From assembly GCF_003026495.1 (NCBI RefSeq), contig NZ_PYMA01000009.1, positions 124,001-188,000 of the forward strand: DNA of 64,000 nucleotides, read 5' to 3'. The notes beneath the pieces were generated by a model. The model saw only the letters and a list, made by a program, of their open reading frames with translations, searched no databases and was not told the DNA's origin. This document shows, in pieces, positions 19,366-27,745 of the stretch. Source of the stretch: Photobacterium sanctipauli (GTDB lineage: Bacteria; Pseudomonadota; Gammaproteobacteria; Enterobacterales; Vibrionaceae). Both the position numbers and the translations under genes were made by a program. Each line of letters opens with the position of its first letter. The first letter of the stretch is position 1.

Positions 19366-19911
19366 TTAGTGGCCGTCGAAATCACAGATGCTGAACACGT
19401 TGAGGCCAAGATCTTTCAGGCGGGTTTCACCACCGATTTCCGGCAAGTTAATCACGAACGCTGCATCTTCAACCACACCACCTAGACGGCGAACCAACTT
19501 AGTGGTCGCTTCGATGGTACCACCCGTTGCCAGCAAATCGTCAACTAGCAGCACTTTATCACCTTCTTGAATCGCATCAGTGTGAATTTCAAGGGTATCT
19601 TGCCCATATTCAAGCTCGTAGCTTTCACCAATCACTTCACGCGGCAATTTGCCAGGTTTGCGAACCGGTACAAAACCCACGCCCAATTCAAGTGCCAACG
19701 GCGCACCAAACAGGAAGCCACGCGCTTCAGTACCGATAACCTTGGTGATCCCCTGATCTTGGTATTTTTCGATCAATACCTGCATGGTGGCACGGTAGGC
19801 GGCTGGATCTTCCATTAGGCTAGTCACATCACGAAACAGAATACCTGGCTTAGGGTAATCTGGGATCGACTTGATACTGTTTTTGATTAACGCGAGCTTG
19901 TCTTGAGTCAT
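19366..19911 (-). CDS. apt: Adenine phosphoribosyltransferase
   Basis: Makes AMP from adenine and PRPP in purine salvage. Signatures are [24 protein letters not shown] and the PRPP loop [14 protein letters not shown]. Two ATG codons lie six bases apart (19917 and 19911). The second has GGA at 8 bases and gives 181 residues starting [16 protein letters not shown], the more typical form. It precedes dnaX in the conserved order apt-dnaX-ybaB-recR. Confidence 0.96.
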   Translation of the reverse strand: MTQDKLALIKNSIKSIPDYPKPGILFRDVTSLMEDPAAYRATMQVLIEKYQDQGITKVIGTEARGFLFGAPLALELGVGFVPVRKPGKLPREVIGESYELEYGQDTLEIHTDAIQEGDKVLLVDDLLATGGTIEATTKLVRRLGGVVEDAAFVINLPEIGGETRLKDLGLNVFSICDFDGH

Positions 19912-20066
19912 AATCATTTTCCATGCCCAACAAAATGCAGGGCTAACGAGCTAAGTAAAACCGTGTATGCCTTATCGCGCGATACACTGATAAATTCCGC
20001 CCAAATAGTAGTGACTTTAGCTGCAAGGGGCAAGGATTGCGCGCAAATCAGCAGCGATAGCTTGCC

Positions 20067-20447
20067 CTACTCCACAGAGGAAGGAGAATCGTGTACCGGC
20101 AAGCGGTTGAACCACAGTAGCAACACGCTTAAAAAGACCAACAGCATCACTTTATGCCACACCAAAGGCACCAGGTAGATAGAAAGGGCAAAGCTAAGCA
20201 CAATCATAATATTGGCGCGCCGCTTGACCTTGGAAGAAACCGCGCCGTTCTGGTGCCAGTTTCGCAAGATTGGGCCGAAATGGCGATGCTCCATCAGCCA
20301 CCGATTGAGTCGAGGCGAACCACGCATAAAGCAGGCGCTCGCCAACAGCAAGAAGGGCGTGGTTGGCAATAAAGGCAATACTGCCCCCAAAACACCTAAA
20401 CCGACACAAATCCAACCACACAACAATAACAGCGTACGCTTTACCAT
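20067..20447 (-). CDS. ybaN: YbaN-family inner-membrane protein (DUF454)
   Basis: A 126-residue membrane protein of the DUF454/YbaN family whose function is not established. The family signature is in the N-terminal half: GVLGAVLPLLPTTPFLLLASACF, with RGSPRLNRWLMEHRHFGPILRNW between hydrophobic segments. Two to three membrane helices are apparent. Its position next to apt matches E. coli ybaN-apt; in E. coli priC is adjacent, whereas here priC has moved to 25752. Confidence 0.88.
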   Translation of the reverse strand: MVKRTLLLLCGWICVGLGVLGAVLPLLPTTPFLLLASACFMRGSPRLNRWLMEHRHFGPILRNWHQNGAVSSKVKRRANIMIVLSFALSIYLVPLVWHKVMLLVFLSVLLLWFNRLPVHDSPSSVE

Positions 20448-20504
20448 TTCCTACACACTAATATTCGCTATCCCTTCTGTGAGTCTACCTCAGCGGGGTT
20501 AAAA

Positions 20505-20536
20505 CAAAAATACCAGCATTTGGCTGCTGGTATTTT
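20505..20536 (-). terminator. Rho-independent terminator after the 38-residue gene
   Basis: Minus-strand AAAATACCAGCAgccaaaTGCTGGTATTTTTGTTTT, a strong stem and T-rich tail starting 24 bases after the small gene's stop. A dedicated terminator supports that gene being real. Confidence 0.88.
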
Positions 20537-20559
20537 AGGTTCGTTCAAGTAGCAATTGC

Positions 20560-20676
20560 TTAGCGTGACAGGATATCAATCAACGTCAAACTAGCTGGTA
20601 GGGTTGGTAGCCCCATCACCAAGACAAAACCAAAAAAGTACTTTACGCTATACGGATCTTTAAAACCCTGTTCCAT
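20560..20676 (-). CDS. Small membrane protein of 38 residues, unknown function
   Basis: Not recognised. Reading from an ATG at 20676 gives MEQGFKDPYSVKYFFGFVLV and then MGLPTLPASLTLIDILSR, a short charged N-terminus followed by one hydrophobic segment (about residues 13-32). AAGGAAGAG lies 5 to 7 bases before the start, and a strong terminator follows the stop. It is divergent from the DksA-like gene. It could be a subunit or regulator of a larger membrane protein; there is no direct evidence. Confidence 0.65.
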   Translation of the reverse strand: MEQGFKDPYSVKYFFGFVLVMGLPTLPASLTLIDILSR

Positions 20677-20948
20677 GGAACTCTTCCTTTATTTAGACTT
20701 TACCTATATCCAAGCCACCCCATTTACACGTATATAATCGTGCTACATTCATGTCTATGGCTTGTGTTTCTGGCTCTTGTGGCCATTGATTATTGAGCAG
20801 GGTCAATATAGCGAATATTGGTTACTACAAAAACCGAAAGAAATTACGGTTATTAAGGGATTAACCCATAAATATTTGATTCAAATCACAATCAAACTAT
20901 TCATTCGTCATAGACTAAATTTCACCACCCATAACAAATGATGATCAT

Positions 20949-21314
20949 ATGGCAACATCAGATATCAGTTTCGATCAGCTAAAACAACGCCTTGAGCAAG
21001 AGCATGGCTTGCTTGCCAAAGAGCTAAAACATGAAATGCTGCTAAATACGCTGGTGCCGTCTGCTACGGCAATCGAAAGCGCCGAGCTTGGGGAGCTCAT
21101 GTTGATGGCAAAATCATCATTCATCCCTAACTTGTTTGACTTGGCGATCCGAATGGAAAAAGTCGATGCCGCAGTGTGCTCTATCAAGCTTGGTATGTAC
21201 GGATTCTGCGTCGATTGCGAAGACGAAATAGAACTGGCTGATCTTCAAGATGATCCGGCCCAACCGCGTTGCAAAAGCTGCCGTGTTCACAGCCGCTACC
21301 ACCACAACGCTTAA
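20949..21314 (+). CDS. DksA/TraR-family zinc-finger protein
   Basis: A 121-residue relative of DksA, which binds the RNA polymerase secondary channel. The N-terminal half is helical (FDQLKQRLEQEHGLLAKEL). The C-terminal half has a four-cysteine zinc finger C87-x2-C90 / C108-x2-C111 (FCVDCEDEI...PRCKSCRVH). It lacks the DxxDxA coiled-coil tip of canonical DksA as far as I can see, so a ppGpp-linked role is uncertain. Monocistronic, with a hairpin after it. Confidence 0.85.
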   Translation: MATSDISFDQLKQRLEQEHGLLAKELKHEMLLNTLVPSATAIESAELGELMLMAKSSFIPNLFDLAIRMEKVDAAVCSIKLGMYGFCVDCEDEIELADLQDDPAQPRCKSCRVHSRYHHNA

Positions 21315-21327
21315 AAGCAGATAAATT

Positions 21328-21352
21328 TAAAGCGGGACTCGCCCGCCTTAAT
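21328..21352. terminator. Terminator between the DksA-like and DUF2057 genes
   Basis: AAAGCGGG-actc-GCCCGCCTT, a stem with one mismatch, between two converging genes. TAATTT follows on the plus strand and AAATTTAT on the minus, so it could serve both. Confidence 0.7.
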
Positions 21353-21379
21353 TTAGCTTACGCCTAGTGAGCCAATACA

Positions 21380-22018
21380 TTATTGTTTTTGGCTTTCAAC
21401 CCATTGGGCAAAGGCCGCTTTTTCTTCGTTATTGGCTTTGCTGTACCAAAGTTTCAACTGGGCCAGTGCGTCACCGCTGATTTTCACTTCGCCTTTTTCA
21501 CTGACTTCCACTGTCGCCTGCTCAAGGTCGACCGCATAACCCTGCTCGAAGGTAATACCTTGCTCGCGGTTATAATCAGCCACCAACGCTTCCATATCGC
21601 TGTAGGCAGCAAAGCCCTTGCCTTGCAACTCAACGTATTCCAGCGATCGTTTGGTGCCGTTGTCTAATTCTAGTTGCCACTGCGGGCCTCGCTGGAAGTG
21701 TGCTTTTGCCTGGGACATGGTGGTCAAACGAGGCAGTACAATGGTGGCATCTTGTTCTGGCACATCCAGCTCAAACAAGTACGGGCGGGTGGTATAGATT
21801 GTAGTTTTAGACCCGTCTTTTACCTCACCATCGAAACGCACCACCACCTGGTGTTTACCGGCTGGTAGGTCGACACTCTCGGCTTCAGACCAAAATGAGG
21901 ATTCCACTTTTTTGCCATCAACCACCAGCAGCTTGATATTTTTGCCGGTGCTCAATGTCGCGGCTTGCAAGCCCATTGGTAACGCCATCAACCCTGCAAC
22001 AACTAGCCATTTTTTCAT
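21380..22018 (-). CDS. Secreted DUF2057 (YccT/UPF0319) family protein
   Basis: Periplasmic or envelope protein of the YccT/UPF0319 family, with no firmly assigned biochemical role. A signal peptide [20 protein letters not shown] is followed by a beta-rich domain with [25 protein letters not shown] and a C-terminal helical part. Two starts are possible (22027, 22018); AAGG lies too close to the first and about 9 bases from the second, so I use 22018 (212 residues). It is followed by a terminator of its own and preceded by the porin terminator. Confidence 0.85.
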   Translation of the reverse strand: MKKWLVVAGLMALPMGLQAATLSTGKNIKLLVVDGKKVESSFWSEAESVDLPAGKHQVVVRFDGEVKDGSKTTIYTTRPYLFELDVPEQDATIVLPRLTTMSQAKAHFQRGPQWQLELDNGTKRSLEYVELQGKGFAAYSDMEALVADYNREQGITFEQGYAVDLEQATVEVSEKGEVKISGDALAQLKLWYSKANNEEKAAFAQWVESQKQ

Positions 22019-22060
22019 CGTTTTCATCCCTTCTTTCTATTTCCTAGCGCCAACATAGCA

Positions 22061-22085
22061 AAAAGCCGCCAAGACGGCGGCTTTT
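22061..22085 (-). terminator. Rho-independent terminator after the porin
   Basis: Minus-strand AAAAGCCGCC-gtctt-GGCGGCTTTT followed by TGCT, located 30 bases after the porin stop. Confidence 0.9.
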
Positions 22086-22114
22086 ATTGAAGTAATACTA
22101 AACGTGAGTCACGA

Positions 22115-23110
22115 TTAGAATTTAACTTCCATACCTACTAGGTAGCCAAGGTCTAGATCATCAACATCAGAGTTAGCCCAACCTAGTTCACCGTATACTT
22201 TCACGTTGCTGTGAAGCTGGTGAGTTACGTTCGCGTAGATGTTGTCGATTGTATCTTCAGCTTTGTTCGCTGGAGTATTTTCTGCTGTGATATCAGCACG
22301 GTTGTAACCTAGAGCAAATGTGTTTTTGCCTAGAGTGTAAGCACCGTTGATTTCAAAAACATCAACTTCAGATTTAACAGCGCTGTTTGCTGAATCTTCG
22401 TAGTCAACCTGAGCGTAAGATGCTGCAAATGCAAACGCACCCATTACGTACTCACCTTCAAGGCTGAAGCCATCAACATCTAGACCAGATGTGAAATTAT
22501 CATCAGCCTGGATACCTTCAGCAGTGTAGTAGTAACCACGTACGTCGAAGTCACCGAAACGAGCACCTAGACGCGCATCAGTTACAGTACCGTCAGAGCC
22601 AAGGAAGTCATTAGCTGGTTTCTCAGCTTCTGCATCTAGATCGTGAGTGAAGCCGAAGTAGAACTGACCGTTGTCGAAAACGTATTTGATTGCTTCGTTA
22701 CCTTCAGTCTGAACAAGGTCTAGCTGCTCAGTACCTAGCTCGTAATCTTTACCGATACCTGCATCATCAGTGATGTATAGCTGACGACCAAACGTTAGGG
22801 TACCGAAATCACCACCAAGGCCAACCCATAGCTCATCGTTAGTAACTTCACGCTTTTCGAAAGCAAAACCGATACCTGCAACCGCGTTTAGTTGGTCAGT
22901 AACTGTAACAGTAGTGTTTAACTGTAGGTCACCGTCATCTAGGTGTAGGCCAGCGTCATCATTGCTGTCTTTGTCTTGGATTGGCTGAAGGTACTGAACC
23001 TCAGCTGCACCTGAAAGGTCAACAACTACGCCGTTTGCGTCATATAGGTTGATGCCAGCTTGCGCTGAACCTGCTGCTAGTACTGATAGTGCTAGTAGTG
23101 TCTTTTTCAT
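22115..23110 (-). CDS. OmpU/OmpL-type outer-membrane porin
   Basis: Trimeric general porin. A signal peptide MKKTLLALSVLAAGSAQAG precedes a 16-strand-type beta-barrel sequence with NLYDANGVVVDLSGAAEVQY, GLGGDFGTLTFGRQ (constriction region) and the C-terminal assembly signal ending in phenylalanine (GYLVGMEVKF). It is strongly acidic, as marine porins are. An in-frame GTG lies 9 bases upstream, but the ATG at 23110 gives the normal signal peptide. In Vibrionaceae such porins are ToxR targets; toxRS lies about 7 kb away. Codon use looks that of a highly expressed gene. Confidence 0.93.
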   Translation of the reverse strand: MKKTLLALSVLAAGSAQAGINLYDANGVVVDLSGAAEVQYLQPIQDKDSNDDAGLHLDDGDLQLNTTVTVTDQLNAVAGIGFAFEKREVTNDELWVGLGGDFGTLTFGRQLYITDDAGIGKDYELGTEQLDLVQTEGNEAIKYVFDNGQFYFGFTHDLDAEAEKPANDFLGSDGTVTDARLGARFGDFDVRGYYYTAEGIQADDNFTSGLDVDGFSLEGEYVMGAFAFAASYAQVDYEDSANSAVKSEVDVFEINGAYTLGKNTFALGYNRADITAENTPANKAEDTIDNIYANVTHQLHSNVKVYGELGWANSDVDDLDLGYLVGMEVKF

Positions 23111-23270
23111 GATATCCACTGCCTTTTCTTATTTAGACTGGAATTCCTGTTTCCAGAATTCCTTTTCTTATACCCCTTCGGCGTTATCCCTTATAAACAT
23201 AAAAGACAATAAAAAAACCAAAGAGCGAGTAATTTGTGGAACTCATCCTGACAGAACAATAATCTCCATG

Positions 23271-23307
23271 TCAAATCTTCTAAAGTCAAACTAAAAAAAC
23301 ATCAAAA
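23271..23307. promoter_or_regulatory. Phased TCAAA repeats upstream of the porin, possible ToxR boxes
   Basis: The 538-base gap between the porin (23110) and dinG (23649) is AT-rich and non-coding. It has TCAAAT at 23271, TCAAAC at 23286 and TCAAAA at 23302, spaced 15 and 16 bases. TNAAAC-like direct repeats are described for ToxR at ompU in Vibrio. They lie 160-200 bases from the porin start. The assignment to ToxR is inference. Confidence 0.4.
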
Positions 23308-23609
23308 CAACAAACAATCAATAACTTATATGGACATGCGAGCGCATTTTGTACACTGTTGTTATATTTACGGGAACTAACTTACTTTTTTATTTATCAT
23401 AAATATCAATACATAAATCTAAAAAATACCACAAAAAACAGCAATTAATAGCACAAAACACCATGCAATATAGGATCACGCAGAAGATCCATCATATAAA
23501 AACCTCCCATTCCCCCATGCATATCGGGTTCAATTTAATTTCGTGAGGGGTCTCTCACTTTTGCGAAGAAATGAACGAAAACATGCGGCCGCTCACAATC
23601 AGATGTTCG

Positions 23610-23618
23610 TGCTATAAT
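23610..23618 (+). promoter_or_regulatory. Extended -10 promoter for dinG
   Basis: TGCTATAAT, a perfect TATAAT with the TGn extension, ending 30 bases before the ATG at 23649. It lies inside the upstream in-frame extension of dinG, which supports the downstream start. No clear -35 is seen and extended -10 promoters often lack one. Confidence 0.65.
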
Positions 23619-23648
23619 GCCGAGCCCAGCCCTTACGAAGTTTCAGAT

Positions 23649-25727
23649 ATGTTACACAACCAGATAAAAGCAGATATCAAACAGTGCTATGAGAACCTAG
23701 GAAATCAGCTAGATAACTTTATACCTAGAAGGGCTCAAAACTATCTGGTGGCTGAAATTGCCAAGACGCTTGGCGGCGAATACCACAAAAAACACCGCAT
23801 GCTGGTGGCTGAAGCCGGCACGGGGATTGGTAAATCTTTGTCCTACTTGCTGGGGGCAATACCCTTTGCCTTGTTTAACAACAAAAAAGTACTCATATCG
23901 ACAGCAACAGTGGCGCTTCAAGAGCAGCTTATTAATAAAGACTTGCCCTTGTTCAACCGCATTTTCCCAAAAGAGTTCAGTTTTATTCTGGCCAAGGGCC
24001 GGCAGCGCTACTGTTGTAGCCATAAATTAGAAGCCAGTTGCAATAGCGATTCAGATCAACAGCTTAGCATGTGGGAAGAGAAACCTAAAAAGTCTGATTT
24101 AGAACTTTTGAGACGCATGTTGAAGGCGCGTGAAAGCAATAAATGGGACGGCGACCGTGATAGCTGGCCAACCAGTATCCCAGATCGGGTATGGCAGCAA
24201 ATTGTTGCCGATAAGCACAGTTGCCACTCCGGATTACCCAAGCACCGTGATTGCCCCTTTGCCAAGGCGCGCGAGCACCTGGAAAAAGCCGATGTCATTA
24301 TTGCCAACCATGCCTTGCTAATGGCGGACATTGAGTTGGGCGGTGGCATTATCTTGCCAGAGCCAGAGAAAACCATTTACGTCGTTGATGAGGCCCATCA
24401 CCTTCCCCAGGTTGCCCGTGATTTTTCTTCGGCCGCGGCGAGCCTTAAAGGGGCAGCGAGCTGGCTGGAGAAACTAAACCAATCGGTCGGCAAATTGGCC
24501 GAGTTGGCTGATTACAAAAAATCGGGGCGCTTCCAAACATCGCTCAGCGAAAACATTGCCGTGCTGATCCCAAGCTTGCGCCAAATCGCCAATAACATCG
24601 ACCCAGCCCATTTCAGCAAAGATGGTATTTACCGCTTTGAGCATGGTGAGCTGCCAGATTGGCTCACCGAAGAAGCCAAGGGCTGTAAAGAAGCCAGCAA
24701 GAAAGCCTTGCAGTCGTTGGGAAAAATCCACGACCTTATTTCCGAACGCACCAAAGACAATGAAATTCAGCAACGCCAGGGTGAGCAAGCACTGGCTGAG
24801 TCCGGCTTTTATCTTCAGCGCCTAGAGAACTTGGAAAAGGTATGGTCTTTAATGGCACAGCCTATCAAGGACAAAGGCGCACCGCTGGCCAGGTGGATAG
24901 AAAAAAGCCCCGACCGCGAGAATGACTACATCATTGAAGTCTCTCCCCTTGAAGTCGGCCACCGCCTTGACCAACTGCTGTGGAGCCGAGCGGTGGGCTC
25001 AATATTAGTGTCGGCAACAATTCGTGCATTGAACCAATTCGACTACTTCTGCCGCCAAGCAGGTATATTCGAAAAAGAAGCCACCCGCTTTTTGGCGTTG
25101 GCCTCGCCGTTTGATTACCAAAACAATGCCCGCTTGGTGATCCCGGCCATGCCACTCGAGCCGCAGGCCGGAAAATTCACCGACTTGCTCATTGAAAGGC
25201 TGCCAGAGTATCTGGAGGGGGAGAAATCGAGCCTAGTGCTTTTTTCTTCCTATTGGCAAATGAACCAAGTGGCTGAAAAGCTGCGTCCGTTGGCGAAGAA
25301 AAACAAGTGGGAATTATTGGTACAAGGTGAGGAAGCACGCCACATTACGCTCAAAAAACATAAAGAAAACTGTAAAAGCAACAAAACCAGTATTCTTTTC
25401 GGTACCGGTAGCTTCTCTGAAGGGCTTGATTTACCAGGTGATTTACTCACAAACCTGATCATTACCAAGATTCCGTTTGCAGTCCCTACCTCGCCGGTTG
25501 AAGAAGCCCATGCCGAGTACATCGAAAGCAAGGGGGGCAACCCTTTTTTGCAGATCTCAGTGCCGGAAGCAAGCAAAAAACTGATCCAGTCTGCCGGGCG
25601 TCTACTGCGTAAAGAAGAGGACTCTGGTAGAGTCGTGCTACTCGACCGCCGAATTATCAGCCGCCGTTACGGCAAGGCATTGCTTGATTCACTTCCGCCT
25701 TTCAAGCGCGTTATTGAGTATTCTTAA
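23649..25727 (+). CDS. dinG: ATP-dependent DNA helicase DinG
   Basis: 5'-3' iron-sulphur superfamily 2 helicase that resolves R-loops and damaged forks. The frame is open from 23571, but the protein aligned to E. coli DinG begins at MLHNQIKADIKQCYENLG (23649, 692 residues), and a promoter-like TATAAT lies between. Motifs: Walker A AEAGTGIGKS, the iron-sulphur cysteines in CCSHKLEASC and CHSGLPKHRDCPF, the DEAH box, and C-terminal GTGSFSEGLDLPG and QSAGRLLR. priC follows after 24 bases, so a dinG-priC-HDAC-rsmS operon is likely. Confidence 0.94.
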   Translation: MLHNQIKADIKQCYENLGNQLDNFIPRRAQNYLVAEIAKTLGGEYHKKHRMLVAEAGTGIGKSLSYLLGAIPFALFNNKKVLISTATVALQEQLINKDLPLFNRIFPKEFSFILAKGRQRYCCSHKLEASCNSDSDQQLSMWEEKPKKSDLELLRRMLKARESNKWDGDRDSWPTSIPDRVWQQIVADKHSCHSGLPKHRDCPFAKAREHLEKADVIIANHALLMADIELGGGIILPEPEKTIYVVDEAHHLPQVARDFSSAAASLKGAASWLEKLNQSVGKLAELADYKKSGRFQTSLSENIAVLIPSLRQIANNIDPAHFSKDGIYRFEHGELPDWLTEEAKGCKEASKKALQSLGKIHDLISERTKDNEIQQRQGEQALAESGFYLQRLENLEKVWSLMAQPIKDKGAPLARWIEKSPDRENDYIIEVSPLEVGHRLDQLLWSRAVGSILVSATIRALNQFDYFCRQAGIFEKEATRFLALASPFDYQNNARLVIPAMPLEPQAGKFTDLLIERLPEYLEGEKSSLVLFSSYWQMNQVAEKLRPLAKKNKWELLVQGEEARHITLKKHKENCKSNKTSILFGTGSFSEGLDLPGDLLTNLIITKIPFAVPTSPVEEAHAEYIESKGGNPFLQISVPEASKKLIQSAGRLLRKEEDSGRVVLLDRRIISRRYGKALLDSLPPFKRVIEYS

Positions 25728-25751
25728 AGGGACAACAAGAAAGAGAAACCA

Positions 25752-26303
25752 ATGGTAGATCTGCAACGATTAGACAGCCTCGTCTCACAACTTGCCATCG
25801 AAGCGGCTAACACCGATCGCCAACGGGGTGAAGCCCAGCGCCCGCTGTTTGACGAACAGCTCTTCGTCTGCCGCAGCAAATTACTGACGCCATGTGTGAA
25901 TGAGATCCGCCACGAAATTAGCTCGCTACGCAGCGAGCAACAAGCGGGTAAGCTACTCCCCACGCGTACCCAGCATATCTGCGAGAAGATTGTGGCCCAA
26001 ATACAAGCGGTGCAGCGCGAGCTGGCGACCCAACAGATCCGCAAAAACGAACCCAAGCGCGGTCGCGGATGGCGAAAGCCTATTCACGAGCTCTACCAAG
26101 ATCTGGCCCAGCACCAAGACTGGGAACGCCGTTTGTCTTCAATGCGCCGCGACAAAGAGCTTATGCTAAGTCGCTGTACCACGCTGGCTGAACAACAAAA
26201 GCTGCAAAAAGAGGTACTGGCACTCGAAGGTCGGTTAACCCGTTGCCAAGCTGCCCTAGCAAAAATTGAAAAAGACATCAGCTTGCGGGAGCGAAAAAAC
26301 TAA
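25752..26303 (+). CDS. priC: Primosomal replication protein PriC
   Basis: Replication-restart protein that loads DnaB at stalled forks independently of PriA/PriB. It has 183 residues, almost all helical and rich in Arg/Gln (LDSLVSQLAIEAANTDRQRG, RGRGWRKPIHELYQDL), in line with E. coli PriC (about 175). Its stop overlaps the next start as TAATG. The E. coli neighbours are rsmS and ybaN; rsmS is retained downstream with one gene inserted. Confidence 0.88.
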   Translation: MVDLQRLDSLVSQLAIEAANTDRQRGEAQRPLFDEQLFVCRSKLLTPCVNEIRHEISSLRSEQQAGKLLPTRTQHICEKIVAQIQAVQRELATQQIRKNEPKRGRGWRKPIHELYQDLAQHQDWERRLSSMRRDKELMLSRCTTLAEQQKLQKEVLALEGRLTRCQAALAKIEKDISLRERKN

Positions 26304-27250
26304 TGACGTTGCCATTGGTCTACCACCCTATTTATTCACAGCTTGAGCTTCCGCCTGAACACCGTTACCCCATCAGTAAGTATCGGCGTTTATTTGACTA
26401 CCTCACCGATTCGCTCACCTTAAATGAGCGTCATGACATCAAGTTGTATCAGCCTGAGCCTATTTCAGTGAACGAAGTAAAGGCGTTACATCACCCTGAC
26501 TATATTGATGCCTTATTTGGAAATACCTTGCCGGCAGCTAAAATGCGCCGCATTGGCTTTCCTTGGAGCCAGCAGCTGATCGAACGAACGCTAATGTCAT
26601 CTGGTGGAACCAAGCTTACTGTCGATTTGGCCCGCCAACATGGCATCGGTATTCACCTAAGCGGTGGTTATCATCATGCCCACAGAGACTTTGGCAGCGG
26701 ATTTTGTCTTATCAACGATCTTGCCTTGGCCGCCAAACACGCCCTTACCCTTGATGGCATCGACACAGTGTTGATTATTGACTGTGATGTGCACCATGGC
26801 GACGGGACTGCCACCCTACTCGCTGATGAGCCCGATATCATCACTTTTTCTGTTCATTGCGATAAAAACTTTCCGGCCAGAAAGCCCGATTCTGATGTTG
26901 ATCTTGCACTACCGAAATCAACAACGACAAATGAATATTTGTCGGCCTTCTCGGGAGTGTTGAATCTCACCTTGGCGCAATACCAACCCGATCTCGTGAT
27001 ATACGATGCCGGTGTCGATATCCACCAGCAGGACGAACTGGGATACTTTGATGTGTGCACCCAGGGTATATACCAACGAGATTCGCTGGTACTAAGCCAA
27101 TGTAAAGAAGCCGGGATCCCTATCGCGGCGGTTGTTGGTGGCGGCTACCGCCACGACCACCAATTATTGGTTGAATTGCATGCCCAGCTGATTCATTCCG
27201 CTATGACCGTATTCCTCGGCGAGTCGCAGCCGAAGACCAATCAGTGCTAG
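26303..27250 (+). CDS. Histone-deacetylase-superfamily deacetylase
   Basis: Zinc amidohydrolase of the HDAC/acetoin-utilisation/acetylpolyamine family, 315 residues. It has LHHPDYIDAL, LSGGYHHAHRDFGSGFC (catalytic His pair), IDCDVHHGDGT (Asp/His zinc ligands) and YDAGVDIHQQDELG (second Asp ligand), so the active site is complete. Substrate is unknown: acetyl-lysine, acetylpolyamine or another N-acyl group are all possible. It overlaps priC by one base and is followed by rsmS, so it is co-transcribed with replication-restart genes. Confidence 0.9.
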   Translation: MTLPLVYHPIYSQLELPPEHRYPISKYRRLFDYLTDSLTLNERHDIKLYQPEPISVNEVKALHHPDYIDALFGNTLPAAKMRRIGFPWSQQLIERTLMSSGGTKLTVDLARQHGIGIHLSGGYHHAHRDFGSGFCLINDLALAAKHALTLDGIDTVLIIDCDVHHGDGTATLLADEPDIITFSVHCDKNFPARKPDSDVDLALPKSTTTNEYLSAFSGVLNLTLAQYQPDLVIYDAGVDIHQQDELGYFDVCTQGIYQRDSLVLSQCKEAGIPIAAVVGGGYRHDHQLLVELHAQLIHSAMTVFLGESQPKTNQC

Positions 27251-27284
27251 ACTGTCTGCAACTTTTACTCATCAGATACGAGCC

Positions 27285-27455
27285 ATGACCGAACAAGAAA
27301 AATCACCACTGGATGACGCCCCAGCCGACGTCAAACTTGCTGTCGATCTCATCTACCTGCTTGAAACAAACGAGATTGAGCCAGAAGTTGCGCTTTCAGC
27401 GTTAAAAATGGTGACCAAAGATTTAGAAGGTAAAATTGCAGCCAAAAGCAACTGA
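27285..27455 (+). CDS. rsmS: RsmS/YbaM small regulatory protein
   Basis: A 56-residue protein: MTEQEKSPLDDAPADVKLAV, then DLIYLLETNEIEPEVALSAL and KMVTKDLEGKIAAKSN. The APADVKLAVDLIYLLE core matches E. coli YbaM (APDDVKLAVDLIVLLE). In Pectobacterium the homologue RsmS affects exoenzyme output through the Rsm pathway; the mechanism is not settled. Synteny with priC agrees with E. coli ybaM-priC. A terminator follows. Confidence 0.88.
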   Translation: MTEQEKSPLDDAPADVKLAVDLIYLLETNEIEPEVALSALKMVTKDLEGKIAAKSN

Positions 27456-27504
27456 CTTCCAATCGAATTTTATCGCTTCCTAATCCAACTTCATCGCTTC
27501 TATA

Positions 27505-27540
27505 AAGGGCTTTAGATCTCAATCTAAAGCCCTTCTTGTT
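27505..27540 (+). terminator. Rho-independent terminator after rsmS
   Basis: AAAGGGCTTTAGAT-ctca-ATCTAAAGCCCTT followed by CTTGTTT. The remaining 200 bases up to the next gene are AT-rich with no recognisable operator. Confidence 0.88.
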
Positions 27541-27745
27541 TGAATCCGTCAATATAATGACACTGGTTTATTATTCCCAATCCAACTAAACTGATCACAT
27601 TAATTCACGCCAGTTATTTAACTTATTAAATACAACAATTAGAATCAGCGTGAATATAAAAATTTAAATCAACTTGAATATAAGAATTACCTTAATAAAA
27701 ACATTTATTTCTCATATATTTTATTGTGATATCACGGAGTAACAC

